Shown here: piece by piece, positions 29,755 to 38,926 of the stretch | Position numbering within the stretch: position 1 is the stretch's first letter | Layout: each line of letters opens with the position of its first letter | From: an uncultured Pelagibacteraceae bacterium | Lineage (GTDB): Bacteria > Pseudomonadota > Alphaproteobacteria > Pelagibacterales > Pelagibacteraceae | Assembly: GCA_902538915.1 (NCBI GenBank) | Contig: CACBGZ010000001.1 | Coordinates: 431,108 to 495,107 of the forward strand | Length of the DNA stretch: 64,000 nucleotides | Direction: 5' to 3' | Program-made: the position numbers and the translations under genes | The notes under the pieces: generated by a model | What the model was told of the DNA's origin: nothing | Seen by the model: the letters and a program-made list of their open reading frames with translations, nothing else | Database searches by the model: none

Positions 29755-29876
29755 TAACACCAGATAAAAGAACAAAAAGAAAAAACGTTATTACAGCAAT
29801 AGCAATAATTGCATTTATGATTTTTCTTTTCTTTTTTACTCTATATAACACAGGAGTATTTGATAGATCTATATGA
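29751..29876 (+). CDS. CoxF-like small membrane protein of the oxidase operon
   Basis: A 41-residue ORF linked by ATGA overlaps to both ctaB (29751-29754) and ctaG (29873-29876), which argues strongly for a translated gene. It starts with a basic stretch MITPDKRTKRKN followed by one membrane helix (VITAIAIIAFMIFLFFFTLY). In other alphaproteobacteria the same place between ctaB and ctaG holds a short single-helix protein often named CoxF. Its role in oxidase assembly is inferred from position only. Confidence 0.82.
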   Translation: MITPDKRTKRKNVITAIAIIAFMIFLFFFTLYNTGVFDRSI

Positions 29877-30406
29877 TCGAGAAAAAAAAATTAACTCCAT
29901 TAGTTCTTGCTGGCATTTTTGTTTTAATGTTGGGCTTGTCTTATGCTTCTGTACCACTTTATGAAATTTTCTGCAGAGTAACAGGCTTCGGAGGAACAAC
30001 ACAAGTTGCTAATAATGCTCCAAAAATTGTTTTAGATAAAGTAGTAAGTGTTAGGTTTGATACTAATGTGAACAATTTGCCATGGGACTTTAAAGCCAAA
30101 AAAAACGTGATGGATGTTAAAGTAGGTCAAGTCAATAAAATAGAGTTTGAAGTTTTAAATTATAGTGACGAACCTACAGCAGGAGTTGCAAGTTTTAATG
30201 TGTCACCTTCAAGTTTTGGAAAATATTACAGTAAATTAGGTTGCTTTTGTTTTGAGAAACAAGAACTAAAAGCTGGAGAAAAAGCTACGTATGTTATGAC
30301 TTTCTATTTGGATCCAGAGATGGTTAATGACGCAACTGTAAAAAATTTAGAAGATGTGACTATGTCATATACTTTTTTCTCGACAGATTATTATAAACAA
30401 TCATAA
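29873..30406 (+). CDS. ctaG: Cytochrome c oxidase assembly protein CtaG/Cox11
   Basis: A 177-residue membrane-anchored copper chaperone that inserts CuB into subunit I. One N-terminal helix (LVLAGIFVLMLGLSYASVPL) leads to YEIFCRVTGFGGTT. The periplasmic domain carries the Cox11 copper motif in GCFCFEKQELKAGEKA (CFCF..Q) and YLDPEM. Length fits the family. It lies between the CoxF-like gene and ctaE. Confidence 0.97.
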   Translation: MIEKKKLTPLVLAGIFVLMLGLSYASVPLYEIFCRVTGFGGTTQVANNAPKIVLDKVVSVRFDTNVNNLPWDFKAKKNVMDVKVGQVNKIEFEVLNYSDEPTAGVASFNVSPSSFGKYYSKLGCFCFEKQELKAGEKATYVMTFYLDPEMVNDATVKNLEDVTMSYTFFSTDYYKQS

Positions 30407-30414
30407 TTTAAAAT

Positions 30415-31203
30415 ATGTCAGCTGAAAAAAAACACGATTATCACCTTGTGGACCCAAGCCCTTGGCCAATATATGTATCATTTTCTTGTTTGGTTTTAGC
30501 CTTAGGTTCAGTTTATTATATGCACTCGGACGTTTCTTGGGGAATGTATTTGGGTTTTGCACTTTTAATTTATGGTGCATACATGTGGTTTAGGGATGTT
30601 GTCATTGAGGCAGAACATCAAGGACATCACACACCAGTAGTTCAAATACATCATCGATACGGAATGACTTTATTTATCGCTTCCGAGGTTATGTTTTTTG
30701 TTGCTTGGTTTTGGGCATACTTTGATGTAAGTCTTTTTCCAAACGAATTTGTTGGAAATGTATGGCCACCAAAAGATATTAAAACTTTTGACCCTTGGGA
30801 TATTCCATTAATAAATACTTTGGTGCTTTTATTGTCTGGAACTACTGTAACATGGTCACATCATGCGCTTCTTGAGAATGATAGAAAAAGTTTTATTCAA
30901 GGATTAGTGTTAACGGTTATTCTAGGTGTCTGTTTTACTGCACTCCAAGCTTACGAATATCATCATGCAACATTTGCTTTTTCAGATCATATCTACGGAT
31001 CAGTCTTTTATATGGCAACAGGATTTCATGGTTTCCATGTGATTGTAGGCACAATATTCTTGGCTGTATGTTTGTGGAGAGGAAAGCTGGGTCATTTTAA
31101 TAAAGATCACCACTTTGGTTTTGAGGCAGCAGCATGGTACTGGCACTTTGTTGACGTAGTATGGCTATTCTTATTTGCTGCGATATATATTTGGGGAAGC
31201 TAA
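30415..31203 (+). CDS. ctaE: Cytochrome c oxidase subunit III
   Basis: A 262-residue protein with seven membrane helices. Conserved blocks include EGHHTPVVQIHHRYG-like QGHHTPVVQIHHRYGM, LFIASEVMFFVAWFWAYFD, TGFHGFHVIVGTIFL, and the ending AAWYWHFVDVVWLFLFAAIY. The helix-rich subunit stabilises the oxidase core and proton uptake. It is followed nine bases later by a SURF1-family gene. Confidence 0.98.
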   Translation: MSAEKKHDYHLVDPSPWPIYVSFSCLVLALGSVYYMHSDVSWGMYLGFALLIYGAYMWFRDVVIEAEHQGHHTPVVQIHHRYGMTLFIASEVMFFVAWFWAYFDVSLFPNEFVGNVWPPKDIKTFDPWDIPLINTLVLLLSGTTVTWSHHALLENDRKSFIQGLVLTVILGVCFTALQAYEYHHATFAFSDHIYGSVFYMATGFHGFHVIVGTIFLAVCLWRGKLGHFNKDHHFGFEAAAWYWHFVDVVWLFLFAAIYIWGS

Positions 31204-31212
31204 TTTTGAACC

Positions 31213-31866
31213 TTGAAACGTAAATTTTTATTTTCAGTTTTTATAATATTCTTTATATTTGTTTTTATCGCGCTAGGAACTTGGCAGATAATTCGTCTGA
31301 ATTGGAAAAATAATCTCATTTTAGAAATTGAAAATTCTTTAAAAAATCCTCCAGTTCAACTTTCACAATCTAATCAAAAAGATTATCTCAAAATTAAAAC
31401 GTCGGGCAGTGTTGATTTTGAGAAACAAATTTACTTATATAATTTGAACGACATTGGAACACCTGGGTTTGAAGTTTTTAATCCAATTATTATTAATGGT
31501 GAAAACTATTTACTTAATAGAGGATGGATACCATTTGAAAAAAAAAATATGCCTGAGATAAATATATTGGATCAAAATAATATATTTGGAACTATTAAAA
31601 CACAGGGAAGAAAAAATATATTTAAACCAGATAATGATATTAAAGAAAATTACTGGTTTAGTTTAAATAGGGAAGATATTTTTAAATTTACTGGTAAAAA
31701 GTTTTCTAAGTACATAATATATTTAGATGGAAATTATCAATTTCCAAGACCAATAAAAATTACTGCTAATATTTCTAATAATCATAAAAAATATGCAATG
31801 ACATGGTTTTCATTAGCGATTTCAATTTTTTTGCTATATCTATATTTTAGAAAAAAAAATTACTAA
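31213..31866 (+). CDS. SURF1 family cytochrome oxidase assembly protein
   Basis: A 217-residue protein with the SURF1 topology: one helix at each end (about residues 4-22 and 196-213) and a periplasmic domain between. The opening FIALGTWQIIRLNWKNNLI matches the family's LGtWQlxRlxWK, and the middle holds LLNRGWIPFEKK (vnRGWvP). The TTG codon at 31213 is taken as the start because no ATG fits and the hydrophobic helix begins four codons later. SURF1 helps haem a insertion. It is continuous with thrC. Confidence 0.93.
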   Translation: MKRKFLFSVFIIFFIFVFIALGTWQIIRLNWKNNLILEIENSLKNPPVQLSQSNQKDYLKIKTSGSVDFEKQIYLYNLNDIGTPGFEVFNPIIINGENYLLNRGWIPFEKKNMPEINILDQNNIFGTIKTQGRKNIFKPDNDIKENYWFSLNREDIFKFTGKKFSKYIIYLDGNYQFPRPIKITANISNNHKKYAMTWFSLAISIFLLYLYFRKKNY

Positions 31867-33240
31867 ATGCACTACATCAGCACAAGAAATAATCAGAAAA
31901 ACTTTACTTTTAGGGATGTTTTTCTTAAAGGTTTAGCAGATGACGGAGGGCTATTCGTACCTCAATCAATTAAAAAATTTAAAAAAGAGGAATTAGATAA
32001 TTTTAAAAACCTTAGTTACAATGATTTGGCAGCTGAAATAATTTACCCATTCATAGGGGATTTCATGTCTAAAGATAACTTAATTTCTTTGATTTCAAAA
32101 TCATACTCAAATTTCAGATCTAAAGATGTTGTAAAAATATCAAACCTAGGAAATTTAAAAGTTTTAGAGCTATTTCATGGTCCTACACTCGCTTTTAAAG
32201 ATATAGCTATGCAACTAATAGGTAATTTTTACCAATATCATTTAACACGTAATCAGAAAAAAATTAATATAATAGTGGCAACTTCAGGCGACACTGGTGC
32301 AGCTGCTATAGACGCCTTAAAAGGAAAAGCTAATTTGAATGTTTTTGTATTACATCCAAATAATAAAATCTCACCAGTGCAAAGAAAATTAATGACCATA
32401 CATGAAGAGAGCAATGTATTTAATATTGCAGTTGAGGGAAATTTTGATGATTGCCAAAATTTAGTAAAATCAATGTTTAATGACGAAAAATTTTCTAAAG
32501 CAATAAATATGTCTGGTGTAAATTCAATTAATTGGGCAAGAATTGTTGCCCAATCAGTATATTATTTTTACTCTTACTTTAAAGTTGGAAATGGTCAACC
32601 TTTGTCCTTTTCTGTTCCAACAGGAAACTTTGGTGATATTTACGCGGGTTACTTGGCAAAAAAACTAGGTCTTCCAATTGATAGATTAATCGTAGCCACA
32701 AATAAAAATGACATACTACACAGAGCTATTTCTGGTGGTGATTATAATCAAAAGAAAGTTGAGGAAACAAATACACCAAGTATGGATATACAAATAGCAA
32801 GTAATTTCGAGAGGCTTTTATATGATGTAAAAGATTGTAACTCAGAAGCTATAAAAGATGTAATGGCTGAAATAAAAAATAACACTTATAAAATTGATAA
32901 GAATGATTTAGGTAAAATTAAAAAGAATTTTGCATCTGAGATGCTTGATGAAAATGAAACCATTGAAATGATAAAGTTAATTAATGATGAACATCAGGTG
33001 GTAGTAGATCCACATACTGCAGTGGGAATCGGAGCTGTGAGAAAATTAGGATTAGAAAAAAACTGTGTTGTATTATCAACTGCACACCCGTGTAAATTTC
33101 CAAAAGCAATAGAAGATGCAATCTCAAAAACTGAAAATTTACCAGATAGTTTAAAATATGTTAATGACAGAAAGGAAAAATTTAAACTTCTTTCTAATGA
33201 TATTAAAAAAATTAAAAAATATATAATGAATTCGATATGA
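31867..33240 (+). CDS. thrC: Threonine synthase
   Basis: A 457-residue PLP enzyme, last step of threonine synthesis. MHYISTRN opens it. The PLP lysine lies in FHGPTLAFKDIAMQLIG (residues about 99-115), followed by ATSGDTGAAAIDALKG, and PTGNFGDIYAGYLAKKLG further on. This is the longer class II type. It is placed immediately after SURF1 (no gap), and its stop overlaps the peroxiredoxin start. The partner kinase thrB lies on the opposite strand less than 1 kb away. Confidence 0.97.
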   Translation: MHYISTRNNQKNFTFRDVFLKGLADDGGLFVPQSIKKFKKEELDNFKNLSYNDLAAEIIYPFIGDFMSKDNLISLISKSYSNFRSKDVVKISNLGNLKVLELFHGPTLAFKDIAMQLIGNFYQYHLTRNQKKINIIVATSGDTGAAAIDALKGKANLNVFVLHPNNKISPVQRKLMTIHEESNVFNIAVEGNFDDCQNLVKSMFNDEKFSKAINMSGVNSINWARIVAQSVYYFYSYFKVGNGQPLSFSVPTGNFGDIYAGYLAKKLGLPIDRLIVATNKNDILHRAISGGDYNQKKVEETNTPSMDIQIASNFERLLYDVKDCNSEAIKDVMAEIKNNTYKIDKNDLGKIKKNFASEMLDENETIEMIKLINDEHQVVVDPHTAVGIGAVRKLGLEKNCVVLSTAHPCKFPKAIEDAISKTENLPDSLKYVNDRKEKFKLLSNDIKKIKKYIMNSI

Positions 33241-33725
33241 GACTTAAAATAAAAGATCCACTACCAGATACAGAGATTTTTCAACTTGTTGATGGAGAAC
33301 CTATAAAAAGTAAACTAAGAGAAATTATTGGTAATGGTAAAATTGTTTTGTTTGGTTTACCTGGTGCATTTACATCAACTTGCTCCAAACTTCACTTACC
33401 AGGTTTTGTTGCAAATGCAGATAAAATCAAAGCAAAAGGAATAAAAAATATATTTTGTTTATCAGTAAATGATCCTTATGTGATGAATGGCTGGGGAGAG
33501 ATTAATAACACTGGAGATAAGATAAAAATGCTTTCCGATCCATATTTGCTATTTACCAAAGCAATTGGAGCAGAAGTTGATCGAAATGCAAAAGGAATGG
33601 GAATTAGATCAAATCGTTATTTAATGGTCATTGAAAATTTTATAGTTTTAAATATTCATGTTGAAAAAGAAACTAAAGAATGTGGTTTAACGTCAGCAGA
33701 GAACCTATTAGATAATCTAATCTAA
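33237..33725 (+). CDS. Peroxiredoxin, Prx5/AHP type
   Basis: A 162-residue thiol peroxidase. The peroxidatic Cys is residue 49 in LPGAFTSTCSKLHLPGF, with the typical Thr two residues before it. FCLSVNDPYVMNGWGE and DRNAKGMGIRSNRYLMVI are family blocks, and the C-terminal CGLTSAENLL has a second Cys. It probably detoxifies peroxides formed by the respiratory chain whose genes precede it. It overlaps thrC by four bases and converges with rnhA. Confidence 0.94.
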   Translation: MRLKIKDPLPDTEIFQLVDGEPIKSKLREIIGNGKIVLFGLPGAFTSTCSKLHLPGFVANADKIKAKGIKNIFCLSVNDPYVMNGWGEINNTGDKIKMLSDPYLLFTKAIGAEVDRNAKGMGIRSNRYLMVIENFIVLNIHVEKETKECGLTSAENLLDNLI

Positions 33726-33751
33726 GTAGGGCAATTCTGTTGCTAGATACA

Positions 33752-33766
33752 CCAACTATAAGTTGG
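33752..33766. terminator. Short hairpin between convergent peroxiredoxin and rnhA genes
   Basis: CCAACT-ATA-AGTTGG is a perfect six-base inverted repeat with a three-base loop that contains the rnhA stop codon. It lies 27 bases after the peroxiredoxin stop. No proper T-tract follows on either strand (ATCTTTT on the forward strand is the closest), so a terminator role is tentative. Confidence 0.35.
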
Positions 33767-34178
33767 CAGCATCTTTTGCAAGTAAATCTACTTCATTATT
33801 TAATTCATTAGTTGAATGGGCTTTTACCCAATTCCAACTTATTTCAAACTCTTTATTCAGTAGATCTAATTCTGTCCAAAGTGTTTTATTACTTACTTCT
33901 TTTTTTTTTGCAGTTTTCCATCCATTTTTTTTCCAATTGTGTATCCACTCTGTTATTCCAGATTTTACGTATTTAGAGTCTGTAAAAATTTGAACTTTAC
34001 TTCCTTTTGGAATTTTTTTAAGAGCTTCTATAGGTGCTAATAATTCCATCTGATTGTTTGTAGTGTCTTTTTTACTTCCTTTGATTTTAGTTTTTTTTCC
34101 TTTATCTAATATTATTGCTGCCCAACCACCTTTACCTGGATTACTAAGACATGAGCCGTCAGTGTATATTTTAATCAT
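33756..34178 (-). CDS. rnhA: Ribonuclease HI
   Basis: A 140-residue RNase H that cuts RNA in RNA-DNA hybrids. Catalytic acids are visible in IYTDGSCLSNPGKGGWA (Asp), NNQMELLAPIEAL (Glu), FTDSKYVKSGI (Asp) and NNEVDLLAKDAA (Asp). Normal length. It is the last gene of a fifteen-gene reverse run and lies three bases after thrB. RNase HII (rnhB) is also in the window. Confidence 0.97.
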   Translation of the reverse strand: MIKIYTDGSCLSNPGKGGWAAIILDKGKKTKIKGSKKDTTNNQMELLAPIEALKKIPKGSKVQIFTDSKYVKSGITEWIHNWKKNGWKTAKKKEVSNKTLWTELDLLNKEFEISWNWVKAHSTNELNNEVDLLAKDAANL

Positions 34179-34181
34179 AAA

Positions 34182-35144
34182 TTATAAGTAATCTTTATAA
34201 GTTTTTAATTTGTTGTGTGTTACTAGTTTTTGATAATATTCTCGAGGATTTTTAATTTTTATGAGTGCAGTTTTTGGTGTGTTAGTATAGTCATAAAGCC
34301 TAGTAAGAAAGTATCGTAATGCAGCACCTCGACATAAGACATTCAATGATTTTTTTTCTTTGTTTGATAGCTTCCTTATTTTTTCATAGCCTTTAATAAG
34401 ACTCTTCACTTTTTTTTTATTGAGATAAAATTTTGAATTTATTTGATCAAAGCATAAAGCATTAACGCATATAGCTATTTCATACATGAAATAATCATTG
34501 GCCGCAAAGTAGAAGTCAATAATTCCAGACAGCTTATTATTTTTAAAAAAAATATTATCAATAAATAAATCTCCGTGAATAATTCCATGGGGCAATTTTT
34601 TAGGCCAATTTTTATTAATATCTTTTAAGTTAATATGTAAAAATTTTTCTAGATTATTAAATTCTCTTGATTTGAACTTAATCTTATTAACTAATGGTTT
34701 GAGTTTTTTGATACCCATTGAATTCACTCTGGAAAGTTTTATTTTTTTTGAATAAATATGAATTTGTGCAATTAACCTTCCTACATCATAACAATTTTTG
34801 AGAGATAAATTTTTTTTGCTTTTTCCCGTCAAAAACGAGACAATACAAGCAGTTTTATTTTTAAGTTTAATTAAAAAATGCCCATTCTTATTTTTTAAAG
34901 GCTTGGGACAAATTATATCAAGAGAGCTTAATTGATCCATTAGCTTCATAAAAAAGGGTATCTCTTTTTTTAAAACTCTTTTTTCAAAAATTGTGAGAAT
35001 GAATTTATTATTTTTTGATTTTAATAAATAATTTGTGTTTTCTATCCCTTGCTTAATACCCTTAAAACTCTTGAAATTTTCAATATCGAATTTTTTATTG
35101 ATCAAGGAAATATCCCTTTTACTAATCTTAGTGTAAACAGCCAT
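34182..35144 (-). CDS. thrB: Homoserine kinase, ThrB2 (aminoglycoside kinase-like) type
   Basis: A 320-residue kinase of the choline/aminoglycoside phosphotransferase fold. It starts MAVYTKISKRDI. It has GIKQGIENTNYLLKS (residues about 29-43), the catalytic loop HGIIHGDLFIDNIFF and the metal Asp in SGIIDFYFAANDYFMYEIA. These match proteobacterial ThrB type II. With thrC it converts homoserine to threonine. It abuts ispH directly. Confidence 0.93.
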   Translation of the reverse strand: MAVYTKISKRDISLINKKFDIENFKSFKGIKQGIENTNYLLKSKNNKFILTIFEKRVLKKEIPFFMKLMDQLSSLDIICPKPLKNKNGHFLIKLKNKTACIVSFLTGKSKKNLSLKNCYDVGRLIAQIHIYSKKIKLSRVNSMGIKKLKPLVNKIKFKSREFNNLEKFLHINLKDINKNWPKKLPHGIIHGDLFIDNIFFKNNKLSGIIDFYFAANDYFMYEIAICVNALCFDQINSKFYLNKKKVKSLIKGYEKIRKLSNKEKKSLNVLCRGAALRYFLTRLYDYTNTPKTALIKIKNPREYYQKLVTHNKLKTYKDYL

Positions 35145-36089
35145 TTAATTTAATTTATTTGGAACCTTAAAAACCACATCCTCTTTAATAATTTCAATTT
35201 CATCTATTGAAACTTTAAACCTCTTCCTTAAATTTTTTATTAAATCTTTAACTAATATTTCAGGTGCAGATGCGCCAGATGAAATTCCAATTGTACTACA
35301 ATTTGCAATTAATTCATATGGTATCTCACTTTGTGAATGTATCAATTGTGCATTATTACACCCAGAATTTCTAGCTACTTCAACCAATCTTAATGAATTT
35401 GAGGAATTCCTACTTCCTATAACAAGAAACAAATCACAATCTTTTGCAATATTTTTAACTGCCATTTGCCTATTTGTTGTTGCATAACAGATATCCTCTT
35501 TATGTGGTTCTTTGATATTTGGAAATCTTTCTTTTAAAATGTTTATAATATCCTTGGTATCATCAACTGATAATGTAGTTTGAGTGACAAAAGCTAAATT
35601 TTTTTTGCTATCAAATTTGTAATTTTTGGCATCATCTTCATTTTGAATCAAATCAATTGTTCCTTTAGGTAATTGACCCATTGTTCCAATAACTTCTGGG
35701 TGATTTTCATGTCCAATTAAAATTAAATGGTAATTAGACTTATGGAGATTTTCAGCTTCTCGATGAACTTTTGAAACAAGCGGACAAGTTGCATCAATGT
35801 ATGTCATTTTATATTTTTTAGCATCTAAGGGAATTTTTTTTGCTACACCGTGGGCTGAAAAGATAACCGGTCTTGTTCTATCCTTTATCTCTTCAAGTTC
35901 TTCTACAAATATTGCACCTTTCTTTCTTAAATCGTCCACAACAAATTTATTATGGACTATCTCATGTCTAACATACACTGGTGATCCAAATTTGATTAAA
36001 GCTTTTTCCACAATTTCGATCGCTCTTTCAACGCCAGCACAAAAACCTCGTGGTGCAGAAAGTAAAATCTTAATTTCTTTATTTTTCAT
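35145..36089 (-). CDS. ispH: 4-hydroxy-3-methylbut-2-enyl diphosphate reductase
   Basis: A 314-residue [4Fe-4S] enzyme, last step of the MEP isoprenoid pathway, yielding IPP and DMAPP. The three cluster cysteines lie in APRGFCAGVERAIE, DATCPLVSKVHREAE and IANCSTIGISSGASAPE; HGVAKKIP and EDICYATTNRQMAV are further conserved blocks. It starts 11 bases inside the end of blh, so it is translationally coupled to the retinal gene cluster whose precursor it makes. Confidence 0.97.
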   Translation of the reverse strand: MKNKEIKILLSAPRGFCAGVERAIEIVEKALIKFGSPVYVRHEIVHNKFVVDDLRKKGAIFVEELEEIKDRTRPVIFSAHGVAKKIPLDAKKYKMTYIDATCPLVSKVHREAENLHKSNYHLILIGHENHPEVIGTMGQLPKGTIDLIQNEDDAKNYKFDSKKNLAFVTQTTLSVDDTKDIINILKERFPNIKEPHKEDICYATTNRQMAVKNIAKDCDLFLVIGSRNSSNSLRLVEVARNSGCNNAQLIHSQSEIPYELIANCSTIGISSGASAPEILVKDLIKNLRKRFKVSIDEIEIIKEDVVFKVPNKLN

Positions 36090-37017
36090 TTTTTTCTATT
36101 AAATATTCGAGCAATATATGCGGAAAGGTTAGAGATGCCAAACCTATAAATATTAATTTAAAAATTGAACTATCAAAACTATAATTTTTATTCAAAAAAT
36201 ACATACCAATTAAAAAAAAGATAGCAGTGAGGATTGTTAAAGGAAGAGCTTTTTTAATAAAAATAAATAGACCATTTTTTATGTTTTCATGATCAAGCTC
36301 AATTATTAACGAAATACTGTGTCGAATTGAGTGCAGAAAACAGAAATAAATTGTAAATGCTATTAAAGGTGAAAAATAATAATTAATGATAATTATTGAA
36401 AAAAAATCTAAAAATATCGTGAAATTTTTATATTCAAATTTTTTGAGAAATAAAAAAATACTTGATAGAGTACTTATAAAAATTCCAACACCTAAAAGTC
36501 GGTTGTTTTCGATGAAAGTCATACTTGAATAAAAACTTTCATTTTGAATTAATAATAACTTGAAAATGAATATTGTTTCATCGAAATGAAAAAACAATGG
36601 GGCTAGAACAATTAAAGCACCTTTAAGAAAAAATAGTAATTGATTAACAAATGATTTTTCATTTAATAGAAATTGTGTGTCCTCTTTTCCAAAATGATAA
36701 GAGGCAACAATTAAAAAGATTATTAAAGATATAGCTGGAAATAATGTCCACAATATAGCTATTGAGATTGCTAATAATAAATAGGTAAAATAAAAAATTG
36801 AGATATTATTTAAGTTAAATCTTTTAAGAAGTTTCTTTCCTTTTACATGATCTAAAGATCCATGAGATACACCAATTAAAAGAATTAATAATAAGCAAAT
36901 TAATGGGGATATAATTGAAATGTCAATTTTCAAAAATAATAATGAAAAAATATTACAAAATAAAAAAAATATAAAAGAATGATTAAAACAAATTTTTTTA
37001 ATTTTTAGCTTCATCAT
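36079..37017 (-). CDS. blh: Brp/Blh-family beta-carotene 15,15'-dioxygenase
   Basis: A 312-residue integral membrane protein of the Brp/Blh family, which cleaves beta-carotene to two retinal molecules. Family histidines lie in VSHGSLDHVKGKKLLKRF (residues about 49-66), ASYHFGKEDTQFLL and FLHSIRHSISLI. About eight hydrophobic segments are present. It follows crtY by three bases and overlaps ispH by 11 bases. The chain crtI-crtB-crtY-blh makes retinal, the chromophore of proteorhodopsin; no rhodopsin gene is in this window. Confidence 0.93.
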   Translation of the reverse strand: MMKLKIKKICFNHSFIFFLFCNIFSLLFLKIDISIISPLICLLLILLIGVSHGSLDHVKGKKLLKRFNLNNISIFYFTYLLLAISIAILWTLFPAISLIIFLIVASYHFGKEDTQFLLNEKSFVNQLLFFLKGALIVLAPLFFHFDETIFIFKLLLIQNESFYSSMTFIENNRLLGVGIFISTLSSIFLFLKKFEYKNFTIFLDFFSIIIINYYFSPLIAFTIYFCFLHSIRHSISLIIELDHENIKNGLFIFIKKALPLTILTAIFFLIGMYFLNKNYSFDSSIFKLIFIGLASLTFPHILLEYLIEKNEK

Positions 37018-37020
37018 TTA

Positions 37021-38088
37021 CTAGTAAAACAAGGCTTTTATAAATGTAAACTTTGGCATTTTAAGAATTATATTAAAATCTTCCCAAAAACTACTTTTGT
37101 TTGATAAAAATTTTATAACAGTCTTTGGTGACGCCTTGAACATATTAAAGAATATATCTGCCATTTTTTCAGGATGTTTATTAAGAACGCGTAAAAATAT
37201 ATCATCTAAAAATTGATATTTTTTGTTTATCTCAAATTTTTTACATTTGGAAATATTTTCAATATTTTCTCTTATAAATCTACTGTGCTCTTGAATGTTT
37301 AAAAAAGTATAACCAGTGCTTAGTCTGGTCATTCCACCTGCCGTTCCAATATTAATTTTATTTTTTTCTTTTTCGTATACAGGATAGAACATAGGGATTG
37401 CACCTTCTTCTTTATAGGTAATTTTGTAATCTTTTATTTTAAGATGCTTATCAATATAATCTTTAATTTGTTGGTCGTAATCTTTTAGAGAATTGTCGTT
37501 CACTCTGGATAGCCAAGTTGTTTCAACTAAAGCTGTATTTTTTGAGTAAGGAAGTGTGTAAAAAAAATGTACATTTTCCCTTTGTTCGCAGTCAAAATCC
37601 ATAAGATTAAAAATTTCCTCATCAAAAGAGTTTTTTTTTGTTTCAATTTCTACACCGCAAAAATGTTGCCAAAGGTTAAAATATTTTTTTTCAATATTTG
37701 GAATACTATTAAAAATGAATGAGTTTTTAGTATTTATTTCATCTATATTTTTGAAGAAAGAAACATTATTATTTTTTTTTAATTTATTAATTATTTTTTC
37801 ATAAAATAAACCACTATCTATGCTTTGATAGGGGTAATCTATACATTGAAGATGATTTGTTTTACCTGGAATATTTATTGTAAAATGTTCCCAACTTTTT
37901 TTAACACAATCATCAAAATTATGAGGATTTACCTTCCAAAAAGACCATGTTTTGTCTCTTTTATATTGTGCTCTAGGTTCAATAATTGCTAAGGTCTTGT
38001 TTCTTAACTTCTCATGTGCATCCAACTCATAAGCTAGAGACAAGCCAGCGCAACCACCTCCAATAATGATGTAGTCAAAATCTTTCAT
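37021..38088 (-). CDS. crtY: Lycopene beta-cyclase
   Basis: A 355-residue flavoprotein that cyclises both ends of lycopene to beta-carotene. The N-terminal dinucleotide fold is DYIIIGGGCAGLSLAYEL (residues about 4-21). Further CrtY blocks are KTWSFWKVNPHNF, the ALVETTWLS segment and INIGTAGGMTRLSTGYTF. A little shorter than the Pantoea type (about 385). It overlaps crtB by 14 bases. Confidence 0.95.
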   Translation of the reverse strand: MKDFDYIIIGGGCAGLSLAYELDAHEKLRNKTLAIIEPRAQYKRDKTWSFWKVNPHNFDDCVKKSWEHFTINIPGKTNHLQCIDYPYQSIDSGLFYEKIINKLKKNNNVSFFKNIDEINTKNSFIFNSIPNIEKKYFNLWQHFCGVEIETKKNSFDEEIFNLMDFDCEQRENVHFFYTLPYSKNTALVETTWLSRVNDNSLKDYDQQIKDYIDKHLKIKDYKITYKEEGAIPMFYPVYEKEKNKINIGTAGGMTRLSTGYTFLNIQEHSRFIRENIENISKCKKFEINKKYQFLDDIFLRVLNKHPEKMADIFFNMFKASPKTVIKFLSNKSSFWEDFNIILKMPKFTFIKALFY

Positions 38089-38926
38089 CTAAATTAATTT
38101 CCTCATTAATCAAAATATGATCGTGTCTGATTTGATCATCTTTTTTATATGTCAACGATAGTTTAATTAGATCCAAAATCGCTAGAAAGGTTTCTAGTCC
38201 TTTTTCTAAATTTGAAACATATATTTTTCCAGCATTTCGATAGCTTTCTAAGTCTTTTTTATTTAATATTTTATAACCAATTTTTCTGTATATTCTTCTT
38301 GCAACTAAAATTGAAAAACGAAAACTAAACGGTATTTCCTTAATCGAATAAAACGAATTTTCGTAAAAAGTATCAGCAAGATTGATAGTCGATGAAATTT
38401 CTTCAAAATCCTTATCTATGTAAAAACGATTATTTTTTGAATCTTCAATTACATCTCTTGATATATTTGTAAGTTGCATTGCAATCCCAAGATCAATAGC
38501 GGATCTAAGTGAACTTTTTTTATTGACTTTTAAGATCTTTGCCATCATTAATCCAACAGTTCCAGCTACTCTGTAAGAGTAAATTAACAAATCTTTTCTA
38601 GAATTAAATTTAACTTTAACTTTGATATCTGATTTAATTCCAATTAATAAATCCTGAACAATTTTCACAGAGATGTTGAATTCCTCCATTAGACCCCACA
38701 TATTTTTGATAACTGGATCATTAAATTTTTTGTTGTTAAAATCATTCTCGAATTGATTGAATTTCTTTTCTTTATTTACTAATTCCCCAAGATCGTCTGC
38801 GATATTATCTGCTACTCTACAAAAATCGTATAAAGTTGAACATTTTTTTAGTGTCTTTTTCGGTAAAAAAAAACCAGCCCAACTGAATGATTTTGCATAA
38901 ATGGATAAATAACTCTTGTTCAGCAT
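38075..38926 (-). CDS. crtB: Phytoene synthase
   Basis: A 283-residue prenyl transferase that joins two GGPP molecules head to head. The first Asp-rich motif is CRVADNIADD (residues about 36-45) and the second lies in MQLTNISRDVIED. YRVAGTVGLMMAKIL is another conserved helix. It begins on the last base of crtI. The GGPP synthase crtE that would supply its substrate is not in the window. Confidence 0.95.
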   Translation of the reverse strand: MLNKSYLSIYAKSFSWAGFFLPKKTLKKCSTLYDFCRVADNIADDLGELVNKEKKFNQFENDFNNKKFNDPVIKNMWGLMEEFNISVKIVQDLLIGIKSDIKVKVKFNSRKDLLIYSYRVAGTVGLMMAKILKVNKKSSLRSAIDLGIAMQLTNISRDVIEDSKNNRFYIDKDFEEISSTINLADTFYENSFYSIKEIPFSFRFSILVARRIYRKIGYKILNKKDLESYRNAGKIYVSNLEKGLETFLAILDLIKLSLTYKKDDQIRHDHILINEEINLDERF

